A stretch of DNA of 64,000 nucleotides from Magnetococcales bacterium (GCA_002753565.1 PEAM01000011.1:1-64000), one strand, 5' to 3'; shown: positions 17,985-27,693, numbered from the stretch's first letter. Made by a program: numbers and translations. The notes: generated by a model from the sequence alone, not told the origin.

Positions 17985-20900
17985 CGGAGATCTTGATTGT
18001 TGAAGATAGCCTGACGCAGGCCATACGGCTGGAGTATCTGCTCCAAAAGCAGGGATACCAAGTGGTTAAGGCCAGTAATGGTGTGCAGGCACTGGAGGCT
18101 CTCCAAAGAACGAACCCGTCCCTGGTTATCAGTGACATCACCATGCCCGAAATGGACGGTTTTACCCTGTGTGGTCAGATTAAAAAAAGCCCCCAGCACC
18201 GTGGCCTGCCGGTTCTGCTTCTAACCAACCTGTCGGACCCGCTGGATATTATTCACGGTCTGAACGCTCAGGCTGATGGCTATGTGACCAAACCCTATGA
18301 TGATGACTTTTTGTTGGAACGGGTTGCCCACTATCTCAACCAGCCAGCGGAGGTTCGTCTGGCCTGTCAAAAGGTGGAAGAGCCTCTCACCATCGAATTT
18401 TCCGGTCAGACCCACACCATTCAGGCGGGTCGCCAGCAGATTTTGAATCTTTTTCTCTCCACCTACGAAAACTCTCAAATTCAAAATCGTACTCTGGTTC
18501 GCAATCAGCGGGAGATGAAAACCCTCAACGAAACCATCTCCTCCAGTCTCAAACAGCTCTCTTCTTCCGAGGAGCGGTTTAGAAGTTTGGTGGAGACCAT
18601 TCCCGATATTGTCTTCAAAATCGATGCGTCAGGCCATTTTACCTTTCTGAACGAGGCGGTTGAGCTGTTGGGCTTTGATCAGGGTGATTTGCTTGGTGAA
18701 CATTTCAGCAAAATCATCCACCCCTCCGATCTGCAGAGGGTGAGCCGTAACCCAACACCCGCTGCCCATCCGGATGGGGCAGAGGGTGAACTGCAGCGCT
18801 ATTTTAACGAAAGGCGAACCGGAAAACGGATGACCTCGGGCTTGGAGCTGTTGCTGCAATCCAAAAACAGCGGGGAGGGGCTCTCTGGGGCTACCCAGGA
18901 GGGCTGCTATGTGGAGGTCTCCAGCTCTGGTCTCTATAATAGAGGCCAAGGAGAGAGTAGTGAGGCGGATGAGTATATCGGATCTGTAGGGGTGATCCGA
19001 GATGTCACTCAACGCCGGGAGATTCAACTGGCCCTGGAGCAGGAGCGGGTTTTCCTGGAGACCCTGATCAACGCTGTTCCGCTTCCGGTGGTTTTTAAAA
19101 GTTTTGCCGGTCAAATCAAGCTGACCAATCAGGCATTCAACCACTTTTTTGATCTGCACCAAGAGGCCGCTCTGGAGAAAAACTGGAGCCAGTTTCTCGA
19201 CCTGGAGTGTGCGCCTCTCCTGGAGGAGCGGGATCGTCGCTTTGCAGCCCAACAGACCCTGGACCGAGACAACTATGAACTGACCTTTCATCTGGCCGAC
19301 AAAAAACAGAAAACCGTTCGTGTTACCTTGGCAAAATCCCGAGACTTGTCGGGTAATCTCCACGGTATTATCGCTGTTTTGGTGGATATTACCGACCATA
19401 AGGAGGCGGAGAGAACCATCCAGGAGGCCCGTGTGGTTGCCGAACTGATGGCAGAGAAAGCCAAAGGGGCCAACCAGGCCAAGAGCGATTTTTTAGCCAA
19501 TATGAGCCATGAAATTCGCACCCCCATGAACGCCATTATCGGCATGAGCCATCTGGCTCTGCAGACCGACCTGAATCATAAGCAGAAGGATTATGTCGAC
19601 AAGATCCATTTTGCTGCCAACTCCCTGTTGGGTATCATCAACGATATCCTCGATTTTTCCAAAATTGAAGCAGGGAAAATGGAGATGGAGTCGGTCCCTT
19701 TTCAGCTTGGGGAGGTGCTGGATAATTTGGCCAACCTGATTACCGTCAAAACTCAGGAGAAGGGGGTGGAGCTGCTGATTGGCACCCCGGATAATGTCCC
19801 TGACGGACTGATTGGTGACTCCCTGCGACTGGGGCAGATTTTAATTAATCTGGCCAATAATGCCGTCAAGTTTACCGAGGCTGGTGAGATTGTTGTCCGA
19901 GTGGAGAAAAAAGCCCAGAGTGAGGGTCAGGTTACCCTGCTGTTTTCGGTGAAGGATAGTGGCATCGGTATGACTGAAGAGCAGATGAACAAGCTGTTCA
20001 AATCGTTCAGCCAGGCCGACGCCTCTACAACCCGTAAATATGGTGGTACCGGGTTGGGTTTGACCATCAGCAAGAAGATCACCGAAATGATGGGGGGGGA
20101 GATCTGGGTTGAGAGTGAATTGGGCCAGGGGAGTACCTTTTTTTTCACGGCCGATTTTGCGCTCTCCGATAATCAACTTGAGCTTGGTGTGACCCCATCG
20201 GTGGATCTGAAAGGGGTGTCGGTCTTGGTGGTGGATGATAGTCCGGCTGCTCGAGAGATTTTGCATCAGTTGGCTAAAAAGCTCTCTTTTCAGGTTAAGC
20301 TGGCGGCCAGTGGTGAGGAGGCTGTCGAGCTGGTGTGTCAAGCCGATCAACAAGGAGAGCCGTTTCAGTTGGTGTTGATGGATTGGCAGATGACCGGAAT
20401 AGATGGGATTGAGGCCAGCTATCGCATTCAATCCGACCCCCACTTGAGCAGCCCGCCCAAAGTGATCATGGTAACCGCCTATGATCGAGATGTGATGTTG
20501 CAACGAGAGGATCGATACAAGTTCGACAGCGTCTTGACCAAGCCGGTCTCGGCCTCCTCCCTGCTGGACGCCGCCATGGAGGTCTTGGGGCATGAGAGAA
20601 GATCGTCTGGTGAACGGGGCAAGCGGGATCTGGGCCTGGATGCGGTTCAGGCCATTCGAGGGGGGCGGGTCTTGCTGGTGGAAGATAATGAAATCAACCA
20701 GCAGGTGGCGGTGGAGCTGTTGGAGATGGCCGGTCTGATGGTTACGGTGGCTGAAAATGGCCAGGTAGGGGTGGATTGGGTCAAAAAGGGGGCGTTTGAT
20801 GTGGTGCTGATGGATATTCAAATGCCGGTTATGGACGGCTATTCCGCCACCCAAGAGATCCGTAAAAACCCAGACAACTCCCACCTTCCCATTATTGCCA

Positions 20901-21721
20901 TGACAGCCAACGCCATGGCGGAAGATCGAGACCGGTGCCTGGCTGTTGGCATGAATGACCATATCGGCAAGCCAATCGACCCGGCAACCATGTACGAAAC
21001 CATCCGCAAACATTTGAAGATTGTCCAACCTGTCCGCCAGGCCACTCTCAGTGATGCTTTAGAGGTGAGCGTTGTTCCCAAACGCCAGGATCAACCAACA
21101 GAGGTGGTTTTACCCGAATCGTTGTATGGAATAGATAGGGAGTCTGGTCTACGAAACGTAGATGGTAACCGAAAACTCTATTTAAAGGTTTTGAAGGGTA
21201 TTTATAGTAAATACCACGATATCTCCCAACAGATGCAGCAGGCTTTGTCTGAGGAGGAGATGGCTATCCGGTTGGCGCATACTTTTAAGGGCGTTTGTGG
21301 TACCATTGGTGCTAAGAGCCTGCAAGAGATTGCCCTCAACCTGGAGAGCGGAATCAAGCAGCATGATGATCCGCTCATCAAAGAGAGTCTTGCTGCTCTC
21401 TCCCAGGAGGCCGAAAAAGTCATGGAGGGGCTGGCGGTTCTGTTCCCGGCCGAGGAGCCTCATCAAGGGGAGCAGGCATCAGGAGAGTCGGTACCCTTTG
21501 ATCGGGAGCTGCTGAATACCATTTTGGACAGATTGTCTCATCAGCTTCAGGAGGGGGACTCGGATGCCATTGAGTTGGTGGGAGAGGTCAAGAGAATAAT
21601 AGGGCAATCTCCCCTGTTGAATGATATGGTGACCCTGGCGTCTCAGATTGATGAGTATGAATTTGAAATGGCCCTGGAAACTTTGGAACAAATCGTGGCA
21701 AAATTGGATCTTGGTGAATAG
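17981..21721 (+). CDS. REC-PAS-PAS hybrid histidine kinase with two receivers and HPt
   Basis: This 1246-residue cytoplasmic protein has an N-terminal receiver (Asp52 in [12 protein letters not shown]), two PAS domains (about 197-345 and 360-475), HisKA with His510 in NMSHEIRTP, HATPase_c (NNAVKF, DSGIGM, GTGLGL), two more receivers (Asp near 800 in [10 protein letters not shown] and Asp near 944 in [10 protein letters not shown]) and HPt (His1100 in HTFKGVCG). No transmembrane helix is seen. An N-terminal receiver makes it a likely downstream acceptor of the CheA. It sits between cheB and the REC-GGDEF gene, a position empty in standard wsp operons. It may link the chemosensory array to the second-messenger output. 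Confidence 0.93.
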   Translation: MTEILIVEDSLTQAIRLEYLLQKQGYQVVKASNGVQALEALQRTNPSLVISDITMPEMDGFTLCGQIKKSPQHRGLPVLLLTNLSDPLDIIHGLNAQADGYVTKPYDDDFLLERVAHYLNQPAEVRLACQKVEEPLTIEFSGQTHTIQAGRQQILNLFLSTYENSQIQNRTLVRNQREMKTLNETISSSLKQLSSSEERFRSLVETIPDIVFKIDASGHFTFLNEAVELLGFDQGDLLGEHFSKIIHPSDLQRVSRNPTPAAHPDGAEGELQRYFNERRTGKRMTSGLELLLQSKNSGEGLSGATQEGCYVEVSSSGLYNRGQGESSEADEYIGSVGVIRDVTQRREIQLALEQERVFLETLINAVPLPVVFKSFAGQIKLTNQAFNHFFDLHQEAALEKNWSQFLDLECAPLLEERDRRFAAQQTLDRDNYELTFHLADKKQKTVRVTLAKSRDLSGNLHGIIAVLVDITDHKEAERTIQEARVVAELMAEKAKGANQAKSDFLANMSHEIRTPMNAIIGMSHLALQTDLNHKQKDYVDKIHFAANSLLGIINDILDFSKIEAGKMEMESVPFQLGEVLDNLANLITVKTQEKGVELLIGTPDNVPDGLIGDSLRLGQILINLANNAVKFTEAGEIVVRVEKKAQSEGQVTLLFSVKDSGIGMTEEQMNKLFKSFSQADASTTRKYGGTGLGLTISKKITEMMGGEIWVESELGQGSTFFFTADFALSDNQLELGVTPSVDLKGVSVLVVDDSPAAREILHQLAKKLSFQVKLAASGEEAVELVCQADQQGEPFQLVLMDWQMTGIDGIEASYRIQSDPHLSSPPKVIMVTAYDRDVMLQREDRYKFDSVLTKPVSASSLLDAAMEVLGHERRSSGERGKRDLGLDAVQAIRGGRVLLVEDNEINQQVAVELLEMAGLMVTVAENGQVGVDWVKKGAFDVVLMDIQMPVMDGYSATQEIRKNPDNSHLPIIAMTANAMAEDRDRCLAVGMNDHIGKPIDPATMYETIRKHLKIVQPVRQATLSDALEVSVVPKRQDQPTEVVLPESLYGIDRESGLRNVDGNRKLYLKVLKGIYSKYHDISQQMQQALSEEEMAIRLAHTFKGVCGTIGAKSLQEIALNLESGIKQHDDPLIKESLAALSQEAEKVMEGLAVLFPAEEPHQGEQASGESVPFDRELLNTILDRLSHQLQEGDSDAIELVGEVKRIIGQSPLLNDMVTLASQIDEYEFEMALETLEQIVAKLDLGE

Positions 21722-21726
21722 CTGAT

Positions 21727-22665
21727 ATGTTATCTGAAACAGATAAAAAACCGAAGATACTGGTGGTTGATGATGAAAAGGTCAACATCGATGTCTTGGT
21801 GGGTTTGTTAAAGCCCCACTATAAATTGGTGACGGCAAAAAGTGGTGATAAGGCCCTTAAAAGGCTGGAAAAGCTACCTCTTCCTGACCTGATCCTGCTG
21901 GATATCATGATGGCTGACATGGATGGCTATGAACTCTGCCGCCAGATCAAGGAGAATGTGGCGACTCGTGATATCCCCATTATTTTTGTTACCGGCAAAA
22001 CCTTGGAGCAAGATGAGGCCAAGGGGTTTGAAGATGGGGCGGTGGACTATATCACCAAGCCCTTCAGCCCGACCATTGTACTGGCTCGGGTTAAAACCCA
22101 TGTCGACTTGAAGAAAAAGAGCGATAAACTTAAAAGTTATGCGGTGCTGGATGGTCTTACCGGTATCCCCAATCGTCGCCGTTTTGATACGTTTTTGCAT
22201 CAGGAGTGGGAACGCTCCAAGCGCTACGGCCATGTCATCTCCCTGCTTCTTATGGATATCGATTTTTTTAAACGATACAACGACCACTATGGCCATGCAG
22301 AGGGGGATGAGTGCCTGAAAAAAATGGCTCGGATCATCTCACAGACCATGCCTCGCAGCATCGACCTGGCTGCTCGCTATGGGGGGGAGGAGTTTGTCTG
22401 TGTGATGCCTGAAACCGATAGTACTGGCGCTAAGGCTGCCGCCCAACGGGCGTTGGAGATTGTTCGGGAGAGTAAAATTCCCCATGCTAAATCCTCTGTT
22501 GCCAAATATGTCACCATCAGCATTGGTGTTGCCTCATGGGTTCCTACCCTCGATTGCCAATCCTTGGCGTTGATTGAAGCGGCGGATAAGCAGTTGTACC
22601 GTGCCAAAGAGAAAGGCCGTAACCAGCTCTGTGTTGAGAAAAATGGATTTTCAAGCCATGGATGA
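21727..22665 (+). CDS. REC-GGDEF diguanylate cyclase (WspR-like)
   Basis: This 312-residue protein has a receiver (Asp59 in LILLDIMMADMDG, Lys in TKPFSP) and a GGDEF domain with the active-site motif GGEEF at 219-223. RSID (Arg210, Asp213) lies five residues upstream, matching the RxxD inhibitory c-di-GMP-binding I-site. It should make c-di-GMP from two GTP when phosphorylated and be feedback-inhibited. REC-GGDEF is the WspR output in Wsp systems. The gene starts five bases after the hybrid kinase stop and overlaps the next gene. Confidence 0.94.
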   Translation: MLSETDKKPKILVVDDEKVNIDVLVGLLKPHYKLVTAKSGDKALKRLEKLPLPDLILLDIMMADMDGYELCRQIKENVATRDIPIIFVTGKTLEQDEAKGFEDGAVDYITKPFSPTIVLARVKTHVDLKKKSDKLKSYAVLDGLTGIPNRRRFDTFLHQEWERSKRYGHVISLLLMDIDFFKRYNDHYGHAEGDECLKKMARIISQTMPRSIDLAARYGGEEFVCVMPETDSTGAKAAAQRALEIVRESKIPHAKSSVAKYVTISIGVASWVPTLDCQSLALIEAADKQLYRAKEKGRNQLCVEKNGFSSHG

Positions 22666-23752
22666 GCCAACAGCCAAGATTTTGGTTGTCGATGATGAAA
22701 AGACCAACATCGATGTGTTGGTTGGACTTCTGAACAGCCATTATCGCACCGTGGTTGCCAAAGATGGCCCGCAGGCCCTTAAAAGGGCTCGATCCGACCA
22801 GCCACCGGATTTAATCCTGTTGGATATCATGATGCCGAAAATGGATGGTTTTGAGGTCTGCCAGCGCCTGAAGGAGGATAAGGCGACAGCCAGGATTCCG
22901 GTTATCTTTGTGACCGGGATGGATGACCCCAAAGATGAGACCAGGGGGTTGGAGAGTGGGGCGGTGGATTTTATCCGCAAGCCCTTTAACCCCAAGGTGG
23001 TTCTGGCCCGTGTCAATACCCATATGGCCATTCAGAAACAGAAGGAGAAGCTGGTTGAGTTAAACGACATGAAAAACCGGTTTTTGGGTATGGCTGCCCA
23101 CGATCTGCGCAATCCGCTGAGTGCCATCTGTGGACTGTCTGAAATGTTGCTGCAAATGGAACTTCCCGAAGCCGACAGGCGCAAGTTTATCACTACCATC
23201 CGTGGTGCAGGTAAGCAAATGTTGAATTTAATCAACGACCTGTTGGATGTTTCGGTTATTGAGAGTGGTAAGTTTGATCTGGATTTAAGACCAGAAGATT
23301 TGGCCAAATTGGCCAAAGAGCGAGTTGGGTTGGTTCGGCTTTTGGCTGAAAAAAAAGAGATCACCCTTGTCTCAGAACTCCAAGAGACACCGCCCACCTT
23401 TTTTGATACAGATCGCATCGCCCAGGTGTTGGATAATTTGCTCAGTAATGCCATTAAATTTTCTCCTCTGGGTAGCCAGATAACCGTCAGAACCGAGACA
23501 CAAGAGGGGCTTGTCTGTTTTCAGGTGAGTGATCAGGGGCCGGGTATTCCCGAAAAAGAGCAAAACAAGCTGTTTGGGGAGTTCCAAAAATTGAGTGTAC
23601 GTCCTACCGGCAATGAAAAAAGCACCGGACTGGGACTCTCTATTGTTAAAAAAATGGTTGACGCCCATCAAGGGTCCATTACGGTTGAAAGCCAGGTTGG
23701 CAAGGGGTCAACCTTTACCCTGGCATTAAAAATAGGCGGACCCTCCGTTTAA
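22643..23752 (+). CDS. REC-histidine kinase
   Basis: This protein of about 369 residues has an N-terminal receiver (Asp61 in LILLDIMMPKMDG), then HisKA (His153 in MAAHDLRNP) and HATPase_c (NLLSNAIKFS, DQGPGIP, STGLGLSI). The ATG at 22643 is chosen because it gives the usual short lead into the receiver; further upstream the frame lies wholly inside the GGDEF gene. An ATG at 22658 is possible. Receiver-first kinases act as intermediates in phosphorelays. The receiver is clearly paralogous to those of the two flanking genes (shared DDEKxNIDVL), pointing to local duplication. Confidence 0.9.
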   Translation: MDFQAMDEPTAKILVVDDEKTNIDVLVGLLNSHYRTVVAKDGPQALKRARSDQPPDLILLDIMMPKMDGFEVCQRLKEDKATARIPVIFVTGMDDPKDETRGLESGAVDFIRKPFNPKVVLARVNTHMAIQKQKEKLVELNDMKNRFLGMAAHDLRNPLSAICGLSEMLLQMELPEADRRKFITTIRGAGKQMLNLINDLLDVSVIESGKFDLDLRPEDLAKLAKERVGLVRLLAEKKEITLVSELQETPPTFFDTDRIAQVLDNLLSNAIKFSPLGSQITVRTETQEGLVCFQVSDQGPGIPEKEQNKLFGEFQKLSVRPTGNEKSTGLGLSIVKKMVDAHQGSITVESQVGKGSTFTLALKIGGPSV

Positions 23753-23776
23753 AAAGAGGTTATTGAAATAAGCAAG

Positions 23777-24895
23777 ATGAAAAATAGAATCCTGATTGTG
23801 GATGATGAGAAGGCCAATATCGATGTGCTGATCGGCCTTCTTGGTCAGGAGTATAAAACCGTGATCGCCAAAGGTGGCAGTCAAGCCTTGGCGCGCGCCC
23901 GCTCGGATACTCCTCCAGACCTGATTTTGCTCGATATCATGATGCCGGAGATGGATGGATATGAAGTGTGCCGGCAGTTAAAAGCGGACGAAAAAACCCG
24001 AGATATTCCGGTCATCTTCTTAACCGCTAAAAGTGAGGTGGAGGATGAGACCAAAGGGTTGGGATTGGGGGCGGTAGACTATATTACCAAGCCCATCAGC
24101 CCACCCATTCTCAAGGAGCGGGTTAAAAACCATCTGGCGCTGAAAGTTGCTCACCATAAGCTGGATCAACACAATCAACAACTTTTGGCTGAACGCCAGT
24201 TGATTGAGGATATTATTCTTAGTATGCGTGGCTCTGATGCCTTCGATGATCGAAATCTGCGCTATCTGATCTCACCTGTCGAGAAAACAGCCGGTGACAT
24301 GCTGCTCTCCACCTTTACGCCGGCGGGGCGCCAACTGGTTATGTTGGGAGATTTTACCGGGCATGGACTACCTGCTGCCATTGGTGGACCGCTGGCGACC
24401 TATATTTTACATGCCTTGGCTCAGAGGGAGATCTCTGGAGAGCGTATTCTGCAAGAGATCAATGACCAACTCTGTGCCAGGCTGCCGGTGGGGTTTTTCC
24501 TGGCGGTGACACTTGTCGACCTCTCCCCCTCTCGCCGAGAAGCCAAGCTATGGAATTCGGCACTGCCTGATAGTCTCTTGATTCGAAAGAGCGGCGAGTT
24601 GGAGAGGTATCCTTCTACTCTGCTGCCGTTGGGGATTTTAAACAGTATGGATATCGCCGGCGGCATGCAAACCCTCTCTCTGGAGGAGGGGGACCGGCTC
24701 TATAGTTTTTCTGATGGCATTGTCGAGGCGATGGATGCTGATGAGGGGATGTTTGGGGTGGACAGGCTGATTGATTTCCTGAGAAAATCCCAAGCGCAAA
24801 ACCTCCCTTTGGATGATCTGATGAAGATACTAAACCAGTACGCCAACACCGCCAACCATGAAGATGATATCACTTTGGTTGAAATTCAGCCTTGA
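23777..24895 (+). CDS. REC-PP2C (SpoIIE/RsbU-type) phosphatase
   Basis: This 372-residue protein has a receiver (Asp53 in LILLDIMMPEMDG), a coiled linker (about 120-150) and a PPM/SpoIIE-type Ser/Thr phosphatase domain (about 165-370) with metal-binding motifs GDFTGHG and YSFSDGIVEA and a final EDDITLVEI. Such proteins usually dephosphorylate an anti-sigma-factor antagonist, switching a partner under receiver control. No STAS or anti-sigma gene is in the window, so its target is elsewhere. It is the last gene of the Wsp-like operon; a hairpin follows. Confidence 0.92.
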   Translation: MKNRILIVDDEKANIDVLIGLLGQEYKTVIAKGGSQALARARSDTPPDLILLDIMMPEMDGYEVCRQLKADEKTRDIPVIFLTAKSEVEDETKGLGLGAVDYITKPISPPILKERVKNHLALKVAHHKLDQHNQQLLAERQLIEDIILSMRGSDAFDDRNLRYLISPVEKTAGDMLLSTFTPAGRQLVMLGDFTGHGLPAAIGGPLATYILHALAQREISGERILQEINDQLCARLPVGFFLAVTLVDLSPSRREAKLWNSALPDSLLIRKSGELERYPSTLLPLGILNSMDIAGGMQTLSLEEGDRLYSFSDGIVEAMDADEGMFGVDRLIDFLRKSQAQNLPLDDLMKILNQYANTANHEDDITLVEIQP

Positions 24896-24920
24896 GGTTG
24901 AGGTTAGCCCAACCTCAACC
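24896..24920 (+). terminator. Hairpin between convergent operons
   Basis: GGTTGAGGTT and AACCTCAACC form a perfect 10-bp stem with a five-base loop directly after the phosphatase stop codon and before the convergent mamF-like stop. There is no strong U-tract, so it is a likely but weak, possibly bidirectional, terminator separating the signalling and magnetosome operons. Confidence 0.65.
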
Positions 24921-24932
24921 GGTTTGGGCTGT

Positions 24933-25262
24933 TTAGAGTTTTCTTGAGAACATGCCAATAATCGGTATTTTCCAGGCCCGGTAGGTGAGGACGGAGATAA
25001 TGCCGATAAGAGAAAAGAGCGCAATGAGGACGAAGGAAAGGCTGAAGAAAAATCCGCCGATAACAGGGATTTTCAGGCCAAAAATAGCGATAACCCCCCA
25101 GATCCAGAGTACGACACCCTGACGGGCATGAAAATCGACATATTCGTCATCTTTATTAAAAATCAGTGGTATCAGACATAGCACGCTCAAATAGCTAAAC
25201 AGAGCCATGAATCGGGAGCGCAGATCATTTTTTCTTTTTAGAAGTCTGGAATAGATTGGCAT
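24933..25262 (-). CDS. mamF: MamF/MmsF-type magnetosome membrane protein
   Basis: This 109-residue protein has three hydrophobic helices and the family's conserved core: KDDEYVDFHARQG followed by VLWIWG, and near the end TYRAWKIP. MamF and MmsF are abundant magnetosome-membrane proteins (related to DUF4870) that influence magnetite crystal size and shape in Magnetospirillum. MamF and MmsF are hard to tell apart from sequence alone, so the symbol stands for the family. The gene lies 21 bases downstream of the mamD-like gene, as in mamGFDC/mms6 clusters. DUF4870 also occurs in non-magnetotactic bacteria, but the adjacent Mms6-like and MamD-like genes make the magnetosome assignment strong. Confidence 0.9.
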   Translation of the reverse strand: MPIYSRLLKRKNDLRSRFMALFSYLSVLCLIPLIFNKDDEYVDFHARQGVVLWIWGVIAIFGLKIPVIGGFFFSLSFVLIALFSLIGIISVLTYRAWKIPIIGMFSRKL

Positions 25263-25283
25263 CGTCGGGTTCTCGAAAAACGG

Positions 25284-26483
25284 TTAGCTTAAAAACTCAT
25301 CAATGGAGCTGACATCGGACTGTCTATTTTTTTTCACATAGCTGTAGATGCCAGCGCCGGTTGCGGCAACGGCACCCACCAGGATAACAGGTCCCCAGGA
25401 GCCAAGGCCTAATCCCAGGCCCAAGCTGAGACCTGTACCTTTCCAGAGCGTGCCCGTTGCTGCGGCTCCCTTGACAGCAGAGCTGCTGCCTGCCTTGCCC
25501 AAGAGGGCTTTTCCTGTTGTTGCGGCACCGTTGGTTGCCCCTTTGGAGAGAACCCCGGTGGATGATTGACTCAGGGCGCTTTGGGTTGTGGCACTCTTGG
25601 TGACAATGGACTTTTTAAGGGCGGTTATCCCTTGTGTGGAGGCGGCTTTGGTTGAGTTGGCTGCTCCGGCCCCTTTGATGGCGGCACCACCACCCTTGGC
25701 TGCTCCGGCTCCCTTGGTAGCAGCGGCACCTTGGGTGGCTCCCGTGCCGACCATGGCCTCTTTGGCAACCACGGCAGAAGAGGCTGCGGCTCCCCCTTTA
25801 ACCATGGTGCTTGCCATGGCCGGTTTGAGCATGATCCATTTTCCCGCCACATTGCCTGCCATGGGGGCTTTACTTAAAGTATAGGTTTTGCCAACCATGG
25901 AGGAGATCTTGCCAGAGGCGGCGACGCCATTTTGGGTTTTAAGAGCGACGATACCCTTTTCGGCGACGCCGGCTCCTGTTCCGACCGGTTTAAGAAAGAG
26001 CCAGCCGTTGGCTTTGGTGCCCATCATGGGGGCTTTCATGACGGTAAATTTTTTCCCGGCCAGGGCTGGAATTTGCGAGGCCTGATTGACCCCCTCCACC
26101 TTCATTAGAAGCAGTGAAGAGTCTGCAGCGGCGGCTCCTGCTCCTGTGGCGGCAGCGGCTCCTGTGCCCGCAGCGGCAGCAGCCCCTTTAAGTGGGGTGA
26201 TGGCCATCCACTTGCTTGCTCCCCCAATGACGGTAGGTGCTTTGCCAATGGCAATGTTTTTGCCAGCCAACCCGGAAAACTGAGCTGCCTGCCTCGCTCC
26301 CTCCAGCTTGACGGCGACCGTTCCGGCGCTTGCATCACCCAGAGGGGATAGAAAGAGCCAGTTGTTCATACCATTGCCCACTGCGGAGACTTTGCCCACC
26401 GTAAAGGATTTGCCGGCCAGACCAGAGAACTGCGAAGCCTGTGCCGCCCCTTCTACTTTTAACAACATGGTTTCTGCAAGCAT
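25284..26483 (-). CDS. mamD: MamD-like magnetosome protein with four repeats and LG tail
   Basis: This 399-residue protein starts with four imperfect modules of about 45-50 residues (cores KVEGAAQASQFSGLAGKSF, KLEGARQAAQFSGLAGKNI, KVEGVNQASQIPALAGKKF and a fourth with SSMVGKTYTLSKAP), each ending in W(L/M)xLxP-like strands. An Ala/Gly/Thr/Lys-rich linker follows (about 215-345), then a hydrophobic segment with Leu-Gly alternation (LSLGLGLGLGSWGPVIL) and a short charged tail. The module-linker-LG layout matches MamD (Mms7), a magnetosome-membrane protein tightly bound to magnetite. The LG segment is shared with Mms6 and MamG and probably mediates self-assembly in the membrane. It is cotranscribed with mamF. 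Confidence 0.88.
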   Translation of the reverse strand: MLAETMLLKVEGAAQASQFSGLAGKSFTVGKVSAVGNGMNNWLFLSPLGDASAGTVAVKLEGARQAAQFSGLAGKNIAIGKAPTVIGGASKWMAITPLKGAAAAAGTGAAAATGAGAAAADSSLLLMKVEGVNQASQIPALAGKKFTVMKAPMMGTKANGWLFLKPVGTGAGVAEKGIVALKTQNGVAASGKISSMVGKTYTLSKAPMAGNVAGKWIMLKPAMASTMVKGGAAASSAVVAKEAMVGTGATQGAAATKGAGAAKGGGAAIKGAGAANSTKAASTQGITALKKSIVTKSATTQSALSQSSTGVLSKGATNGAATTGKALLGKAGSSSAVKGAAATGTLWKGTGLSLGLGLGLGSWGPVILVGAVAATGAGIYSYVKKNRQSDVSSIDEFLS

Positions 26484-26582
26484 GGAGTGATCCTAATTAA
26501 AAAAAGATTAGCCAAAGTAATGAAAGCTGGTTGGATCGGTCATACTTTTTGACCAACAGTCAACCAAACCCAGGTTGAGGGG

Positions 26583-27101
26583 TTAGATACCGTAATCCAG
26601 CCCGGTCTCGCTGCTCTCTTTTTGGTACTGTTTATAAAAATAATAGCCCAGCCCAGCAACGACGCTACCCAGGATAATGGGACCAGCCGCACCCAGACCC
26701 AAGCCCAGCCCCAGGCTTACGCCGGTTCCTTTCCAGATGGTGCCTGCGGTGGCAGCGGCTGTTTTGGCCGAGGCGGTGGCGCCGGCTTTGGTTCCAACAG
26801 CTGTCACAGCCCCTTTGCCGGCAGCCCCCTTGGTGAGGCCACCTACGGCTCCCTGTCCTGCTGTCGTCCCTTGGACCATCGGCATGGTGGTGCCCCCCTT
26901 ACCCACGGCGGTCATCCCTTTGCCTGCAGCGGTCATCCCTTTGCCTTTACCTGCGGTAGCGCTCGCTTTTCCGGTTTTTGTGACCACATCCACCCCCGGG
27001 CTACCCTCTGCGGCACGAAATTGGAGCTTTCCTGGCCCCATTACTTTAACCATCACTTCATCCCCTTTGAGGAGATTGGCGGAAAACTGTTTCAATGGCA
27101 T
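26583..27101 (-). CDS. mms6: Mms6-like LG-repeat magnetosome protein
   Basis: This 172-residue protein has an N-terminal module (about 1-40), a Gly/Ala/Lys/Thr-rich low-complexity region (about 42-120), then GTIWKGTGVSLGLGLGLGAA and GPIILG as in Mms6, and a charged C-terminal tail (KQYQKESSETGLDYGI). Mms6 proteins insert in the magnetosome membrane and use an acidic C-terminus to bind iron and shape magnetite. The tail here is shorter and less acidic than in Magnetospirillum. GGGGAG ten bases upstream supports the ATG. The protein is longer than mature Mms6, nearer the precursor length. Confidence 0.87.
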   Translation of the reverse strand: MPLKQFSANLLKGDEVMVKVMGPGKLQFRAAEGSPGVDVVTKTGKASATAGKGKGMTAAGKGMTAVGKGGTTMPMVQGTTAGQGAVGGLTKGAAGKGAVTAVGTKAGATASAKTAAATAGTIWKGTGVSLGLGLGLGAAGPIILGSVVAGLGYYFYKQYQKESSETGLDYGI

Positions 27102-27468
27102 TTGATGAATACTCCCCTATACAGGATAAAAGATTTTCTTCTAATCCCCCCAATTTATCAGATAGCGGCACCATTACCAAATAAAATAATGGTGGAAGGG
27201 GTTGAATGTATGGCTTGGAAGTGGCAGTAGAATGGGTGCTGACAGAGGTAGGTGGTTAATTGTTGAACTATTTGACTCACTTTTGGGTCAGATAGTGCCT
27301 GATTATTCATCAGCCTGGAGTGTGCCGAGCTGTTGTTTGAGAGGCCGTACGTTGGATTTTTATGTTTAAAATTATGAGCGTTTGTTTGGGTGGCACTCTG
27401 TTTGCGCTGCAAATGAAGATGAGTGAAAGAGCCAAACGGGGCTGAAACCTCTGTCAATTTGAACGACA
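27102..27468. other. Spacer between the Mms6-like gene and a divergent small gene
   Basis: About 367 bases between the minus-strand Mms6-like start and the plus-strand 74-codon gene. It should hold the promoters of both. A 103-codon minus-strand frame (27158-27469) spans it but shows no family signature. No palindrome or sigma-factor site stands out. Confidence 0.4.
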
Positions 27469-27693
27469 ATGCAAGAAACCGAAAACTATATCCGCATAGA
27501 TCTTAAGGAGCCCCTACTAAACAAGGCGCAGTTTAGCACCCTGTTACATACGAGTTGCGGAATCTATCAGGTTGTATTTTCAGAAAAACACGACAGTATG
27601 ATTTTGGTCAGCTATGACGACCGGGCCACTTCGGTCGGCGCCATTCTCTCCCTTATCCGAGCCTTGGGGTATCGGCCCCGTCTGGCGTTCTAG
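27469..27693 (+). CDS. Small HMA-like (ferredoxin-fold) protein
   Basis: This 74-residue protein has a spacing of hydrophobic and polar segments fitting a beta-alpha-beta-beta-alpha-beta metal-chaperone fold (YIRIDL, helix, GIYQVVF, MILVSYDD, helix, LGYRPRL). The end resembles the iralGY ending of heavy-metal-associated domains. The CxxC metal site is absent; only one Cys is present. It is the only plus-strand gene inside the magnetosome block, ending 16 bases before a convergent coiled-coil gene. It could bind a partner rather than metal. No good SD lies before the ATG, so the start is uncertain. Confidence 0.6.
   Translation: MQETENYIRIDLKEPLLNKAQFSTLLHTSCGIYQVVFSEKHDSMILVSYDDRATSVGAILSLIRALGYRPRLAF

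Noticed and set aside
19841-21028. A 395-codon antisense frame
   Set aside because: Opposite the kinase and receiver domains of the 1246-residue hybrid kinase; no protein family.
10174-24895. Flagellar chemotaxis operon
   Set aside because: No CheY, CheD, CheZ or flagellar genes; two CheW, CheR-TPR, CheA-REC and REC-GGDEF fit a Wsp-type system better.
27158-27469. A 103-codon minus-strand frame upstream of the Mms6-like gene
   Set aside because: No family signature, low-complexity polar composition, and its 5' end runs into the divergent HMA-like gene. A shorter start inside it cannot be excluded, but there is no support for it.
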